Assembly (NCBI RefSeq): GCF_026898135.2
Contig: NZ_CP114035.2
Span: 3,513,501-3,577,500, forward strand
Length of the DNA: 64,000 nucleotides
Reading direction: 5' to 3'
Source of the DNA: Pseudomonas fortuita
Lineage (GTDB): Bacteria; Pseudomonadota; Gammaproteobacteria; Pseudomonadales; Pseudomonadaceae
In this document: positions 55,535 through 64,000 of the stretch, one piece after another
Layout: the number at the start of each line of letters is the position of its first letter
Numbering within the stretch: the stretch's first letter is position 1
Position numbers and translations under genes: made by a program
Notes under the pieces: model-generated
What the model saw: only the letters and a program-made list of their open reading frames with translations
Told to the model about the DNA's origin: nothing
The model's database searches: none

Positions 55535-56878
55535 TCACAGGACCGACAACGGGTACTCCACGATCAGCCGCACCTCGTCCAGGTCCGACTCGAACGCCGT
55601 GGCCCGGGTGGTAGCCTGGCGTACGCGCAACGACAGGTCCTTGGCTGCGCCGGTCTGCACCACGTACTTGACCTCGATGTCACGCTCCCAGCGCTTCTGG
55701 TCGGTCAGCGGGTTGCCGTCGGCATCGCGGCGCATGTAGAAGGCGTTGGCATTGGAATAGTCGGCGTCGGTGCCTTTGCCATACCGCGTCATGAACGACA
55801 GCCCGGGAATACCATAGGCGGCCATGTTCAGGTCATAGCGCAGCATCCACGAACGTTCCTTGGGCGAGTTGAAATCGCTGTACTGGATGGAGTTGTCGAG
55901 GAAGATCGAGTCGGATTGGCGCAGGTAGTCGAAATCATCGTCGCCATTGTTGCGCTGGTGAGTCAGCGCCAGGGTGTGGGCGCCGAAGCGCACCCCCAGT
56001 TTGGCGCTCCAGATGTTGTTGTCGAAGGCGCCCAGGCGCTGCTGCCCTTCATCAACGGCTTTGTAATAGTTGAAGCCGCCAATCAACGCCAGCTCATCAC
56101 TCAGGGGCCAGCTCAGGCTGGTGCCGGCGTAATACTGATTCCACACATCCTTGAGCCGGCTGCTGAACAGGCTGACACTGACATAATCGTTCAGCGTGTA
56201 GTCACCGCCGCCGTAGGCGATCCATGGCGAATCGACCGGGCCGCCGTAGAAGGTCATGAAGTTTTCCCGCAGGTCACTGGACACCGGCTGGCTCATGGCA
56301 TGCAGGCGCCCGGCCTGCAGGACAAGGTCCTTGATGCTGGTATTCTCCAGGGTTACGCCCCGGAAGCTTTCCGGCAGCAGCCGTGAGTCGCCAGCGGCCA
56401 CCACCGGGTTAGCAGGGAACACATCGCCTACCTTCAGCACCGTGTCGTACAGGCGCACCTTGGCGGCACCACCGAATTTGGTGTACTGGTCACGGGCCTG
56501 ACCGTCGTGGTCTACCGGCAAAACATCGAACGAACTGCGCCCGCCATTGCGGCCGCCCCCGGTGTCCAGTTTGAGGCCGAGCATGGCGAACGCATCCAGG
56601 CCAACGCCTACGGTGCCCTGGGTGAAACCTGACTCGAAACGGGCAATGACAGCATGCGCCCAAGCTTCGGAATAGCCGTTATCAGGTTGTTTGCCGGGGT
56701 TGCGCGTGGGGGCTGCGGCATCGCGGTTGTCGCGGTTGAAGTAGAAGTTGCGGTTGAGCACGCTGAGCGTGCTGCCCTCGGCAAAACCCTGCGCGGGTTC
56801 GTCCGACGCCATCGCCAGGTTGCCGACGCCGGAGAGCGCCATGCACGCAGCCAGTTTCAGGGGTGATCTGCAGGTCAT
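55535..56878 (-). CDS. OprD-family outer-membrane porin
   Basis: This 447-residue protein has a signal peptide (cut near AMA-SDEP) and the OprD opening FAEGSTLSVLNRNFYFNRDN, then AWAHAVIARFESGFTQGTVG. Repeated aromatic beta-strand patterns end in EYPLSVL, the usual C-terminal strand. OprD porins let in specific small molecules such as basic amino acids or aromatic acids; the substrate cannot be told. The start at 56878 has AAGGAG upstream. Confidence 0.93.
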   Translation of the reverse strand: MTCRSPLKLAACMALSGVGNLAMASDEPAQGFAEGSTLSVLNRNFYFNRDNRDAAAPTRNPGKQPDNGYSEAWAHAVIARFESGFTQGTVGVGLDAFAMLGLKLDTGGGRNGGRSSFDVLPVDHDGQARDQYTKFGGAAKVRLYDTVLKVGDVFPANPVVAAGDSRLLPESFRGVTLENTSIKDLVLQAGRLHAMSQPVSSDLRENFMTFYGGPVDSPWIAYGGGDYTLNDYVSVSLFSSRLKDVWNQYYAGTSLSWPLSDELALIGGFNYYKAVDEGQQRLGAFDNNIWSAKLGVRFGAHTLALTHQRNNGDDDFDYLRQSDSIFLDNSIQYSDFNSPKERSWMLRYDLNMAAYGIPGLSFMTRYGKGTDADYSNANAFYMRRDADGNPLTDQKRWERDIEVKYVVQTGAAKDLSLRVRQATTRATAFESDLDEVRLIVEYPLSVL

Positions 56879-57149
56879 CCGATGCTCCTTGTACGTCGTC
56901 TTTATAGTGGTGTCGGCTGGCCGAGATTGACGGCCGGCAGATAACGGCAAGGTGATCGGCGCATTACAATTGCGTCATCGGCGGCGAAGCGCTGGGAGGG
57001 CGAGTTCTGCAACATCCTGCAGATATTTCCGACATCAGGTAGTGAACCTGCTGACAAAAAAAGGGTCATTGGCTGACGGTCAACTCACCGACCGGTTCAT
57101 CGGCCCAGTCACCGGGCCTACTTTTGTCCTGTTTCAGCGAAGACCCAAC

Positions 57150-57800
57150 ATGCCCGAATCCCGCCCAACCGCTTTCGTCCTCCCTGCCCTGCGCGGCGGC
57201 CTGATTGCCGCCCTGGTGGCCCTTGCCGCGCCGGTGCACGCCGAAGAGCCCGCCAGCGACGCACGCTGGGTCAGCGACAGCCTGAGCACCTATGTGCGCA
57301 GCGGCCCCACCGACGGCCACCGCATTGTCGGTACCCTGAAGTCCGGGCAACCGCTGACCCTGCTCGGCACTCAGGGCAATTACAGCCAGGTGCGTGGGCA
57401 GAATGGCGATGTGGTATGGATACTCAGCAACGACTTGCAGGCGGTGCCGGGCCAGAACGAGCGCCTGCCGCAGCTCGATGCCCAGGTGGCAGACCTGACA
57501 GGGCAGTTGAAAACCATCGATGACAGCTGGAAGAGCCGCGTACAGGGCATGCAGGAAACCCTCGACTCACGGAAAAAGCTGATCGACGAACTGGAGGCGC
57601 GCAACAAAGCGCTGAACGAGCAGCTCGACGAGAGCCAGTCGACCCTGCGCGATACCCAGGCGCGCCTGGGTGACGAGAACAAGCAGGTGATGATGCGCTA
57701 CATGGTGTATGGCGGCAGCATTGCCGGCGCGGGCTTGCTGGCGGGGCTGATCTTGCCGGCACTGACCCGGGGGCGCAGGAAGAACGACCGCTGGTTCTGA
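57150..57800 (+). CDS. SH3-domain and membrane-anchor protein (YgiM-like)
   Basis: This 216-residue protein has a signal peptide (to about residue 29), a bacterial SH3 domain (ARWVSDSLSTYVRSGPTDGH ... GDVVWILSNDLQ), a coiled coil (about 100-180) and a C-terminal membrane helix (GGSIAGAGLLAGLILPALT) followed by a basic tail RGRRKNDRW. It matches the TIGR04211 SH3-and-anchor family. It likely faces the periplasm near the cell wall. The start at 57150 is chosen because the longer frame upstream is intergenic. Confidence 0.9.
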   Translation: MPESRPTAFVLPALRGGLIAALVALAAPVHAEEPASDARWVSDSLSTYVRSGPTDGHRIVGTLKSGQPLTLLGTQGNYSQVRGQNGDVVWILSNDLQAVPGQNERLPQLDAQVADLTGQLKTIDDSWKSRVQGMQETLDSRKKLIDELEARNKALNEQLDESQSTLRDTQARLGDENKQVMMRYMVYGGSIAGAGLLAGLILPALTRGRRKNDRWF

Positions 57801-57806
57801 CGCACC

Positions 57807-57840
57807 GGCCTTTTCGCGGTCCTATCCGCGAAAAGGCCGA
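57807..57840. terminator. Shared hairpin between convergent genes
   Basis: CGGCCTTTTCGCGG/CCGCGAAAAGGCCG, a perfect 14-bp stem with a 6-nt loop, in the 47-bp gap between the SH3 gene and the small exported protein gene. It could terminate transcription from both sides. Confidence 0.6.
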
Positions 57841-57847
57841 TAGGGGC

Positions 57848-58120
57848 TTACTTGCTACGTGCCTTGTTATAGATGGTCTTGGCTTGGTCCGCCGACGCCT
57901 GACACTGAGCCATGTCCCCCTTGCTCTGGGCCTCCTTTGCGTTTTGCAGGTGGACTTTGAAATCATGGGCCATGCCGCCATGCATCGCCTGGCCACTCGC
58001 TTTGTGGAAGTCCTCGAGTTCCTTGATCTTGGCTGCACAGTTGCTTGCCGGGTCAGCATGGGCGGCAACACTCAATACTGAAGCAATCACCAGTAAAGGT
58101 ATGCATTTCATAGGCTTCAT
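57848..58120 (-). CDS. Small exported helical protein
   Basis: This 90-residue protein has a signal peptide (cut near AHA-DP) and a mature helix-rich chain with two cysteines (C28, C73) that likely form a disulfide, and a Lys/Asp/Gln-rich helix pair. AGGAGA precedes the ATG at 58120. The family is unknown to me. Confidence 0.75.
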   Translation of the reverse strand: MKPMKCIPLLVIASVLSVAAHADPASNCAAKIKELEDFHKASGQAMHGGMAHDFKVHLQNAKEAQSKGDMAQCQASADQAKTIYNKARSK

Positions 58121-58231
58121 GGAACGTTCTCCTGGAAAACCGTGGGGTTCGTCGAGGTGTATTCGGCTCGACGCAGCAAAAAGCATAGTTGGCCATCACC
58201 TGCAGCGCAGCGCTTCAGCCCAGCGGTAAAC

Positions 58232-59113
58232 CTACTGCCGCAACCGCTCCAATGCTTGCAACACATACCCCGTGGCCCGTTCCATCTGCCCCTCCCGACA
58301 GGCAATACCCAATTGCCGCCACAACCCTGGTCGCAGGGGCCGGCGCGCAATCCGCCGGTCCAACTCGCCTGCCTCGCCTTCCTGCGGCAACAACGTCGCC
58401 CCATACCCGGCGCCGACCAGGCTTTTGATCGCATCGTTGTAATTCAGCTCGATCCGCGGCTCGGGGTAAAACCCCGCTGCCGCGAACCATTCCCCGGTAA
58501 CCCGTGACAGCTGGGTACTGCTGTCGTTGAGAATCAACGACCGCTGCGCCAGCCAGGCCGGCGTGACCTTCGCCGGCGGCTGCCAGTCGGCCGGTACGTA
58601 GGCCAGGATCGGGTCGCGCCGCCAGGGGGTAACAGTCAGCCCCTTGCCGGCCACCTGCGGCAAGGCCACCAGGCCGATATCCAGCGTCCCCTCACGCAAT
58701 CGACCCAGCGACGCCTGGGATGTCAGCACTTGTACCTGCACGTCGATCCCCGGGTGGTCCACACGCAGGTGCTCCAGCGCCTGTGGCAGTAGGTGGGCGA
58801 TAGCACCGGTAGACGCGCCAAGGCGTACCCGGCCAGTCAGCCCCTCAACCTGACGGCGCACTTCGTCCAGCGCCAGGTCGGCGTCGGCCAGCAGGCGCCG
58901 GGCACGGGCCAGCAGCGTTTCACCAATGGCCGTGGGGCGCACCTGGCCGCGGGCGCGACCAAGCAACGGGGCGCCGATACGTGCTTCCAGTTCGGCCACA
59001 TGCAGGCTGATGGTAGGCGCTGCCAGGTTGAGCTGGCGGGCGGCCTCGGCAAAAGATCCCAGGTCGGCGATGGCCACCAGGGTGCGGAGGCGGTCGAGGC
59101 TGATTTCGCGCAT
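58232..59113 (-). CDS. LysR-family transcriptional regulator
   Basis: This 293-residue protein has the LysR helix-turn-helix (SLDRLRTLVAIADLGSFAEA AARQLNLAAPTISLHVAELE) and a typical effector domain. It is divergent from argC and a LysR-type box lies in the 120-bp gap, so it probably controls argC and itself. The inducer is unknown. Confidence 0.9.
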   Translation of the reverse strand: MREISLDRLRTLVAIADLGSFAEAARQLNLAAPTISLHVAELEARIGAPLLGRARGQVRPTAIGETLLARARRLLADADLALDEVRRQVEGLTGRVRLGASTGAIAHLLPQALEHLRVDHPGIDVQVQVLTSQASLGRLREGTLDIGLVALPQVAGKGLTVTPWRRDPILAYVPADWQPPAKVTPAWLAQRSLILNDSSTQLSRVTGEWFAAAGFYPEPRIELNYNDAIKSLVGAGYGATLLPQEGEAGELDRRIARRPLRPGLWRQLGIACREGQMERATGYVLQALERLRQ

Positions 59114-59138
59114 GGTCAGTACCGGCCTGAGTGACGTG

Positions 59139-59153
59139 TTCAGAAAAACTGAA
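59139..59153. promoter_or_regulatory. LysR box between the LysR gene and argC
   Basis: TTCAGAAAAACTGAA: perfect 5-bp arms around five A residues, with the T-N11-A pattern at 59140-59152. It lies about 25 bases upstream of the regulator start and 80 bases upstream of argC. Confidence 0.6.
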
Positions 59154-59233
59154 TGTAACCGTCATCATATTCAAATTTTCATTACCAAAGCCATAGGCGA
59201 GCATAGGCCATCCTTACCCAACCGGACCCGAAC

Positions 59234-60172
59234 ATGCACACTCCTGTTGTCTTCATCGACGGCGACCAAGGCACAACCGGCCTGCAGATCCATGCTCGCC
59301 TGCAAGGCCGCAGCGACCTGCACCTGCTCACCCTGCCCGAGGCTGAGCGCAAAGACCTGCGGCGCCGCCGCGAGGCAATCAACAGCGCCGACATCGCCCT
59401 GCTGTGCCTGCCCGACGATGCCGCCCGCGAGGCCGTGGCGACGATCCACAACCCCAAGGTGCGGGTGATCGACGCCAGCTCCGCGCACCGCACCACCCCC
59501 GGCTGGGTCTATGGCCTGCCGGAACTCGACGAGCAGCAAGCCGAGCGCATCGCCCGAAGCACGCGTGTCAGCAACCCGGGCTGCTACCCCACTGGCGCCA
59601 TCACCCTGCTCCGCCCCCTGGTCAAGGCCGGGTTGCTGCCAGCCGACTACCCACTGGGCATACATGCCATTTCTGGCTACTCCGGCGGTGGCCGCGCGGC
59701 GGTCGAGCGCCACGAAACCAGTACCGGCAATGCCCCGGCCCTGCAACTGTATGGGCTGGAGCTGGCACACAAGCACGTACCCGAAATCCAGCAACACGCC
59801 GGGCTGTCGGCGCGGCCGGTGTTCATGCCCGGCTACGGTGCCTACCGCCAGGGCATCGTGCTGAGTATCCCGCTGCAATTGCGCCTGCTGCCCGGCCAGG
59901 TCAGCGCCGAACAGCTGCAGGCCTGCCTGGAACAGCACTACCAGGGTGCCCGCCACGTCCAGGTTATGCCGCTGCATCAGCAAGGCACAGCCGCCAACCT
60001 TGACCCCGAAGCATTGAACGACAGCAACGACCTGCGCCTGGCGCTGTATGCCAACCCCGAGCATGGCCAGGTGCTGCTTACCGCGGTGTTCGACAACCTG
60101 GGCAAAGGCGCCTCCGGTGCGGCCGTGCAAAACCTCGACCTGATGCTCGGTGCAATACAGCAACAAGGCTGA
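59234..60172 (+). CDS. argC: N-acetyl-gamma-glutamyl-phosphate reductase, type 2
   Basis: This 312-residue NADPH enzyme carries out the third step of arginine synthesis: N-acetylglutamyl phosphate to N-acetylglutamate semialdehyde. The short type-2 form starts [19 protein letters not shown]; the catalytic cysteine is C117 in [12 protein letters not shown] and the histidine lies in [20 protein letters not shown] text. Pseudomonas also has a longer type-1 argC elsewhere, so this may be the second, differently controlled copy. It is divergent from a LysR gene, which is unusual for a biosynthetic enzyme. Confidence 0.93.
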   Translation: MHTPVVFIDGDQGTTGLQIHARLQGRSDLHLLTLPEAERKDLRRRREAINSADIALLCLPDDAAREAVATIHNPKVRVIDASSAHRTTPGWVYGLPELDEQQAERIARSTRVSNPGCYPTGAITLLRPLVKAGLLPADYPLGIHAISGYSGGGRAAVERHETSTGNAPALQLYGLELAHKHVPEIQQHAGLSARPVFMPGYGAYRQGIVLSIPLQLRLLPGQVSAEQLQACLEQHYQGARHVQVMPLHQQGTAANLDPEALNDSNDLRLALYANPEHGQVLLTAVFDNLGKGASGAAVQNLDLMLGAIQQQG

Positions 60173-60253
60173 CACGGCAAAACCGGTTAAACTGTACAGC
60201 CCGCGCCAACCTGGCCCGGGCTGTATTCCCACCCGCCGGAGCCCACCCCCAAG

Positions 60254-60940
60254 ATGTTCATCCTGAGCCGCCTCGACAGCGTGCCGCCCGAATCCTTCCA
60301 GAACCAGATCCGCGAGCTGGTGATCCACCATGTCGGCGAACTGAGCAGTGTCGCCATCACCGCCGATAACCCGCTGTACCCGCTGTACCAGTACGGCGTA
60401 GGCATGGAGGTGCACCAATACCTGCAAGCGCTGGATGGCACCCGCGGCCTTGCCGTGGCGCTGACCCTTGCCCTGGATGCCGAGGCGCCGGACCAGCTGC
60501 TGGGCTTTGCCCTGTCGTTGCCGGCCGAGGACGATGAACAGGCGTGTTCATTGGCATTTCTTGCCGTGCGCCCCAGCCATCGCCGCCAGGGCATCGCCCG
60601 TGCCCTGCTGAGCGACCTGCAGGCACGTCATGCCTGTGTGGAACTGAATGCCTTTGCCAGCCAGGTGCCGTGGTTCGAGACGATGGGCATGCAAGTGGTG
60701 GCCGCCAATGGGCCGCAGGTGCTGATGAGCAGTACCGGCCAGGCCAGTGGTGCGCTGATCGGGCGCCTGGACATTGCGCCGATTTATCAGGCAGCTGAAG
60801 TGTTGCAGATTCATACCTACCTGCTTAATCAGCAGGGAGAGGATGCAATGATCGAAGCGGAGCAGATGCGCGATGAGCGGCTGGATGAACTGGCCGCCCA
60901 GGCGCTGGAGTGCGTACACCAGCGCAAGACCGTGCATTGA
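60254..60940 (+). CDS. GNAT-family acetyltransferase
   Basis: This 228-residue protein has the acetyl-CoA-binding motif A of the GNAT fold in LAFLAVRPSHRRQGIARALLS. The remainder is variable and there is a helical C-terminal tail. The substrate is unknown. It follows argC in the same direction with an 81-bp gap that contains a short hairpin. Confidence 0.85.
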   Translation: MFILSRLDSVPPESFQNQIRELVIHHVGELSSVAITADNPLYPLYQYGVGMEVHQYLQALDGTRGLAVALTLALDAEAPDQLLGFALSLPAEDDEQACSLAFLAVRPSHRRQGIARALLSDLQARHACVELNAFASQVPWFETMGMQVVAANGPQVLMSSTGQASGALIGRLDIAPIYQAAEVLQIHTYLLNQQGEDAMIEAEQMRDERLDELAAQALECVHQRKTVH

Positions 60941-60984
60941 CCCAAGGACCGATTGGCGGGTAAACCTGCCGTTTTGGAAAAACC

Positions 60985-61150
60985 GCTGATTTACTGAATC
61001 AGCAGTGTCTCTGTGGGAGCGGGCTTGCCCCGCGAACACCGGCAAAGCCGGTGCCATGCACCGTGCGGTCCCCTTCGCGGGACAAGCCCGCTCCCACAAT
61101 GACCGGTGTTCTCTGCCGGACAGCGCAGCCCAAGGGGCTGAGCAATCCCC
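60985..61150. repeat. Single BIME unit related to the 49-kb tandem array
   Basis: This has the same order as the tandem units: CTGATTTACTGAATCAGC, TGTGGGAGCGGGCTTGCCCCGCG, an inner CACCGGCAAAGCCGGTG hairpin, CGCGGGACAAGCCCGCTCCCACA, then a spacer with GGACAGCGCAGCCCAA. It is diverged from the array but plainly of the same family. It lies between the GNAT gene and the ABC permease. Confidence 0.85.
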
Positions 61151-61164
61151 CACAATGACACCTG

Positions 61165-61920
61165 TCAGCCATGCACCCAGCGCCGATGCAACCCACGCGC
61201 CAAGGCATCCAGCACAAACCCCAGCACGCCAATCAGCAGCACCATCGCCATCAGTTCGGAGTACGCCAGCCGGTCGCGGGTATCGAGAATGAAGTAGCCA
61301 AGCCCCGCACTCACGCCCAGCATTTCGCACGGCACCAGCACAATCCAAAGAATGCCGATGGCCAGGCGCACGCCGGTCAGCACGTGGCCGATCACCCCCG
61401 GCACGATCACCTTGCACAAGGTTTCCCAGCGCGTGGCGCTCAGGCTGCGGCTCAGTTGCAGCCAGCGTGGGTCCAGTTGCCGCACCCCTGCCGCCGTGTT
61501 CAGCAAGATCGGCCACAAGGCGGCAAACGCCAGCAGGAAGTAGATCGGCTGGTCACCCACGCCCATCAGCATCACCACCACCGGCATCCACGACAAGGGC
61601 GAGATCATGCGCAGAAACTGAAACGCCGGCGTGGTCGCCGCTTCCAGGTGCCGATAGCTGCCCACCAGCAAGCCCAACGGCACGCCAATCAGTAGCGCCA
61701 GCAGCAGCCCGACCAGAATACGTTTGAGGCTGACCCAGATGTGCCCGTAAACCTCACCCTGCCCCAACAGCTCGACCAGGCTGGCCAACGTTGCCGCCGG
61801 CGAAAAGCGCGCCGACAGCCCTTCGGCCTGGCCAAACACGGCAACACCGGCCCACCACAGCAGCATCAAAGCCAGCAACCCAGCCAGCCCAAGGCTGGCG
61901 TGTACGACATGCGTGCGCAT
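61165..61920 (-). CDS. ABC transporter permease, nitrate/sulfonate/taurine type
   Basis: This 251-residue permease has five to six helices and the EAA-loop for the ATPase (QLSRSLSATRWETLCKVIVPGV). The GILWIVLVPCEMLGVSAGLGYFI motif matches SsuC/TauC. Its ATG overlaps the binding-protein stop by one base. It forms an importer with the next two genes. Confidence 0.92.
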   Translation of the reverse strand: MRTHVVHASLGLAGLLALMLLWWAGVAVFGQAEGLSARFSPAATLASLVELLGQGEVYGHIWVSLKRILVGLLLALLIGVPLGLLVGSYRHLEAATTPAFQFLRMISPLSWMPVVVMLMGVGDQPIYFLLAFAALWPILLNTAAGVRQLDPRWLQLSRSLSATRWETLCKVIVPGVIGHVLTGVRLAIGILWIVLVPCEMLGVSAGLGYFILDTRDRLAYSELMAMVLLIGVLGFVLDALARGLHRRWVHG

Positions 61921-63125
61921 CAGACGGCGAACTCCTCGCTACGCTCGAAGTTGTCGGCAATACCGAACACCGACGGGCCACCAACCGCAGCAATGGCATT
62001 ACGCACGAAACGATCGTCGACCAGGTCGCGGGCGGTCTGCACCGGGTCCAGCCCGGCAAGGAACGCGTTGTCGCCCTCGATCAGGGTGGTTTTCAGGCGC
62101 TTGACCAGCTCTTCGGTGTAACTGGGGAACGGGTATGGCTGGAAGTCGATGCGCTTTTCGTCCCACTGCTGGTGGCGAATGGCGCCACTGGCAACGTAGC
62201 CGGCACGGTCCTCGGCGGCCGGCGCCAGCACTTTGGCCAGCACCGCGGGCTCGTGCGGGGTGTACTTGTTGGGGCCGGCCTTGGACAGCAACGCAGCGGC
62301 TTCGGCGCGGTGGTCGCGGGTCCAGTGCTGGGCCTTGACGATGGCATTGACCACCTTCTGCGACCACTCCGGGCGGTTGTTCAGGTCATGCTCATGCATG
62401 AACACCACGCAGCAGGCGTGGTTGCGCCATACATCGCCGGTAAAGCGCTGCACACGGCCAACCTTGAGGTTCTCGGCCAGGGCGTTGAACGGCTCGGCGA
62501 CGATGTAGCCGGCAATGCGCTTGCTGGCCAGTGCTGGCGGCATGTCGGATGGCGGCAGCACCAGCAGGTTGACCTCGGTGGCGGCCAGCTGCGCATTGGC
62601 CGGCTTCGACACCGGCGTCAGGCCGTTGTCGTTGAGCATCTGTTGCAGCACCACATTGTGGATCGAGTACCAGAACGGGATGGCCACGGTCTTGCCACCG
62701 AGCTGTTTCATGTCGCTTATGTCGGGCGCCACGGTCAGGCCTGAGCCGCCCACATGGTTCCAGGCCACTACCTTGGCTGGCACCTTGCTGCCGTAGCGCG
62801 CCCATACAGTCATCGGCGACAGCAGGTGGATGACGTTGACCTGACCAGAGATGAACGCCTCGATCACCTGTGCCCAGCTGCGCAGCAGCACCGGGCGCTC
62901 GGCCTTGATGCCTTCGGCCTCGAACAGGCCGTTGTTATGGGCCACCAGCAACGGCGTGGCGTCGGTGATCGGCAGGTAACCGATGCGCACCGGCGCATCC
63001 GGCTCGGCAGCCGCGCGCGCCTGCAAGCTCGACAGCAACGGCAGCGCACCGGCGGCGGTGAGCATGGCCCCAAGCTTTAGAAAATCACGACGCGAAGAAG
63101 TGGAACAGCAGTCATCCATGCACAT
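61920..63125 (-). CDS. ABC transporter binding protein (NrtA/SsuA type), Tat-exported
   Basis: This 401-residue protein begins with a twin-arginine signal, SSRRDFLKLGAMLTAAGAL (RR at residues 12-13), followed by RIGYLPITDATPLLVAHNNGLFEAEGIKAE and VIEAFISGQVNVIHLLSPMT, the NMT1/NrtA-like fold that binds nitrate, sulfonates or similar anions. A Tat signal rather than Sec is seen for some nitrate-type binders. The start at 63125 has GGAGG at seven bases; it overlaps the ATPase gene by 14 bases. Confidence 0.9.
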   Translation of the reverse strand: MCMDDCCSTSSRRDFLKLGAMLTAAGALPLLSSLQARAAAEPDAPVRIGYLPITDATPLLVAHNNGLFEAEGIKAERPVLLRSWAQVIEAFISGQVNVIHLLSPMTVWARYGSKVPAKVVAWNHVGGSGLTVAPDISDMKQLGGKTVAIPFWYSIHNVVLQQMLNDNGLTPVSKPANAQLAATEVNLLVLPPSDMPPALASKRIAGYIVAEPFNALAENLKVGRVQRFTGDVWRNHACCVVFMHEHDLNNRPEWSQKVVNAIVKAQHWTRDHRAEAAALLSKAGPNKYTPHEPAVLAKVLAPAAEDRAGYVASGAIRHQQWDEKRIDFQPYPFPSYTEELVKRLKTTLIEGDNAFLAGLDPVQTARDLVDDRFVRNAIAAVGGPSVFGIADNFERSEEFAV

Positions 63126-63933
63126 GGACAGCCTCCGAGGGCAACGGGGTTGGGGTAGGTTCGCCTGTGCGGCTTGCCCGCCGAAGGGTTTTGAGGATTT
63201 CGATGCGCAACGCGCCCAGTTCTTCGACCCGTTGGGCGCGCGGTTGCGGCAGGTCGATGTGCCACTGGCCGAGGATGTGCGCTGGGTGGTTGCCCAGTAG
63301 CAGGACCCGGTCGGACAGCAGCAGGGCTTCGTCTATATCGTGGGTGATCAGTACCGCCGCAGTGTTGTGGGTGGCGATCAGTTGCAGCAGCAGTTGCTGC
63401 ATGTCGGCGCGGGTCACTTCATCCAGGGCGCCGAACGGCTCGTCCAGCAGCAGCACCTCGGGCTGGCGGGCCAGGCAGCGGGCCAGTGCGGTGCGCTGGG
63501 CCATGCCACCGGACAACTGCGCCGGGTACTGGCCACGGGCGTGGGCCAGGCCCACGGCGGCAATCGCATGGTCGATGCGCGCGCGCCGCTCGTCAGCGGC
63601 CAGCTTGGGCTGGCGGGCAAAGTCCAGGCCGAAGGCGACGTTCTTTTCCAGGTTCAGCCAGGGCAGCAGGCTCGGGTCCTGAAAGGCCACCGCCAGGCGC
63701 GGGTGCGGCCCTTGCAGGGGCTGGCCGTGCAGGCTCACGCTGCCGCCCCCGGGTTGTTGCAGGCCGGCCAGCACCCGCAGCAGGCTGGATTTACCGACAC
63801 CACTGGGGCCAAGAATGCTCACCACTTCGCCCGGCGCCAACTGCAAGTCGAACTGCGCCAGCACCTGCTGCCAGCCACCCTCCCGCGGGTAGCCCAGGCT
63901 GATGCCGCGGGCTTCGAGCAACACTTCACTCAT
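63112..63933 (-). CDS. ABC transporter ATPase, nitrate/sulfonate/taurine type
   Basis: This 273-residue ATPase has Walker A GPSGVGKSS, signature LSGGMAQRTALARCLA, Walker B VLLLDEPFGALDEV and switch LITHDIDEALLLSDRV, matching TauB/SsuB. Its ATG overlaps the stop of an upstream gene as ATGA and its end overlaps the binding-protein gene, so the operon is tightly coupled. Confidence 0.94.
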   Translation of the reverse strand: MSEVLLEARGISLGYPREGGWQQVLAQFDLQLAPGEVVSILGPSGVGKSSLLRVLAGLQQPGGGSVSLHGQPLQGPHPRLAVAFQDPSLLPWLNLEKNVAFGLDFARQPKLAADERRARIDHAIAAVGLAHARGQYPAQLSGGMAQRTALARCLARQPEVLLLDEPFGALDEVTRADMQQLLLQLIATHNTAAVLITHDIDEALLLSDRVLLLGNHPAHILGQWHIDLPQPRAQRVEELGALRIEILKTLRRASRTGEPTPTPLPSEAVHVHG

Positions 63934-64000
63934 GCCGCGCCCGCCTGGCGTTGCAGTTCGGCGCGCAATTGCACCAGGCTCGGCGTCACGATCGGCACGA
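63930..64000 (-). CDS. C-terminal end of an unidentified gene
   Basis: The frame that ends with the TGA at 63930-63932 reads VPIVTPSLVQLRAELQRQAG-AA and is open to the right edge. It overlaps the ABC ATPase start by ATGA, so it is an upstream member of the ABC operon, perhaps another permease, monooxygenase or binding protein. Its family cannot be told from 22 residues. Confidence 0.6.
   Translation of the reverse strand, partial: VPIVTPSLVQLRAELQRQAGAA

Overview
The window reads as a Pseudomonas chromosome segment, most likely of the P. putida group. The G+C content is high. Many intergenic gaps carry the GTGGGAGCGGGC / GCCGGCAAGCCAGC type of REP palindrome. The gene order muxABC-opmB, tpx, the D-lysine genes (amaC, dpkA, amaD) and the galactarate/glucarate genes matches my memory of the P. 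putida KT2440 region; I could not check this by search. No tRNA, rRNA, CRISPR array, integrase or transposase was seen.

Layout. 1-158: start of an MHYT-domain sensor gene running off the left edge. 461-9457 (minus): a complete MuxABC-OpmB type RND efflux operon with two inner-membrane pumps, each junction overlapping as ATGA. 9799-10299: thiol peroxidase tpx. 10467-11747: HAAAP-family amino-acid permease. 11990-19873: D-lysine/pipecolate block with aminotransferase and DpkA reductase on minus, and an RpiR regulator, a complete polar amino-acid ABC transporter and a D-amino-acid oxidase on plus. 20314-28156: class I amidotransferase peptidase, then the hexarate pathway (KdgD, MFS transporter, GarD, alpha-ketoglutarate semialdehyde dehydrogenase) with a GntR/FadR regulator. 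A shared 16-nt motif lies before kdgD and before the regulator gene.

28355-36280: mixed small membrane, exported and regulatory genes, including YeeE/YedE with a divergent LysR gene, a HEAT-repeat protein, an exported protein with an internal duplication, and a sugar dehydrogenase lipoprotein translationally coupled to a DUF2231 membrane protein. 36281-41556: the most accessory-looking part. It is AT-richer and holds a VasX/BTH_I2691-like type VI effector, a membrane immunity-type protein, the 198-bp remnant of a second effector that keeps only its first about 20 and last about 44 codons, and a second immunity paralogue. 41543-44825: a methyltransferase and an OsmC-YcaO fusion.

45169-49235: isoquinoline-1-oxidoreductase type molybdenum hydroxylase (IorA, IorB) with a tri-heme cytochrome c. 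49255-50510: a striking tandem array of about eight 147/148-bp units, each with two inverted REP-like palindromes; a related single unit occurs at 60985-61150. 50568-60940: solute-binding protein, LysE exporter, DUF1289 protein, BCCT transporter, VOC protein, OprD porin, SH3 protein, small exported protein, and a LysR regulator divergent from a type-2 argC with a LysR box between them. 61165-64000: a nitrate/sulfonate/taurine-type ABC importer operon (minus) that continues off the right edge.

Overall the window is mostly core and catabolic Pseudomonas functions (efflux, D-lysine use, sugar diacid use, purine/N-heterocycle-type oxidation, sulfonate-type uptake). The effector-immunity island and the expanded REP array are the two parts that look recently rearranged.
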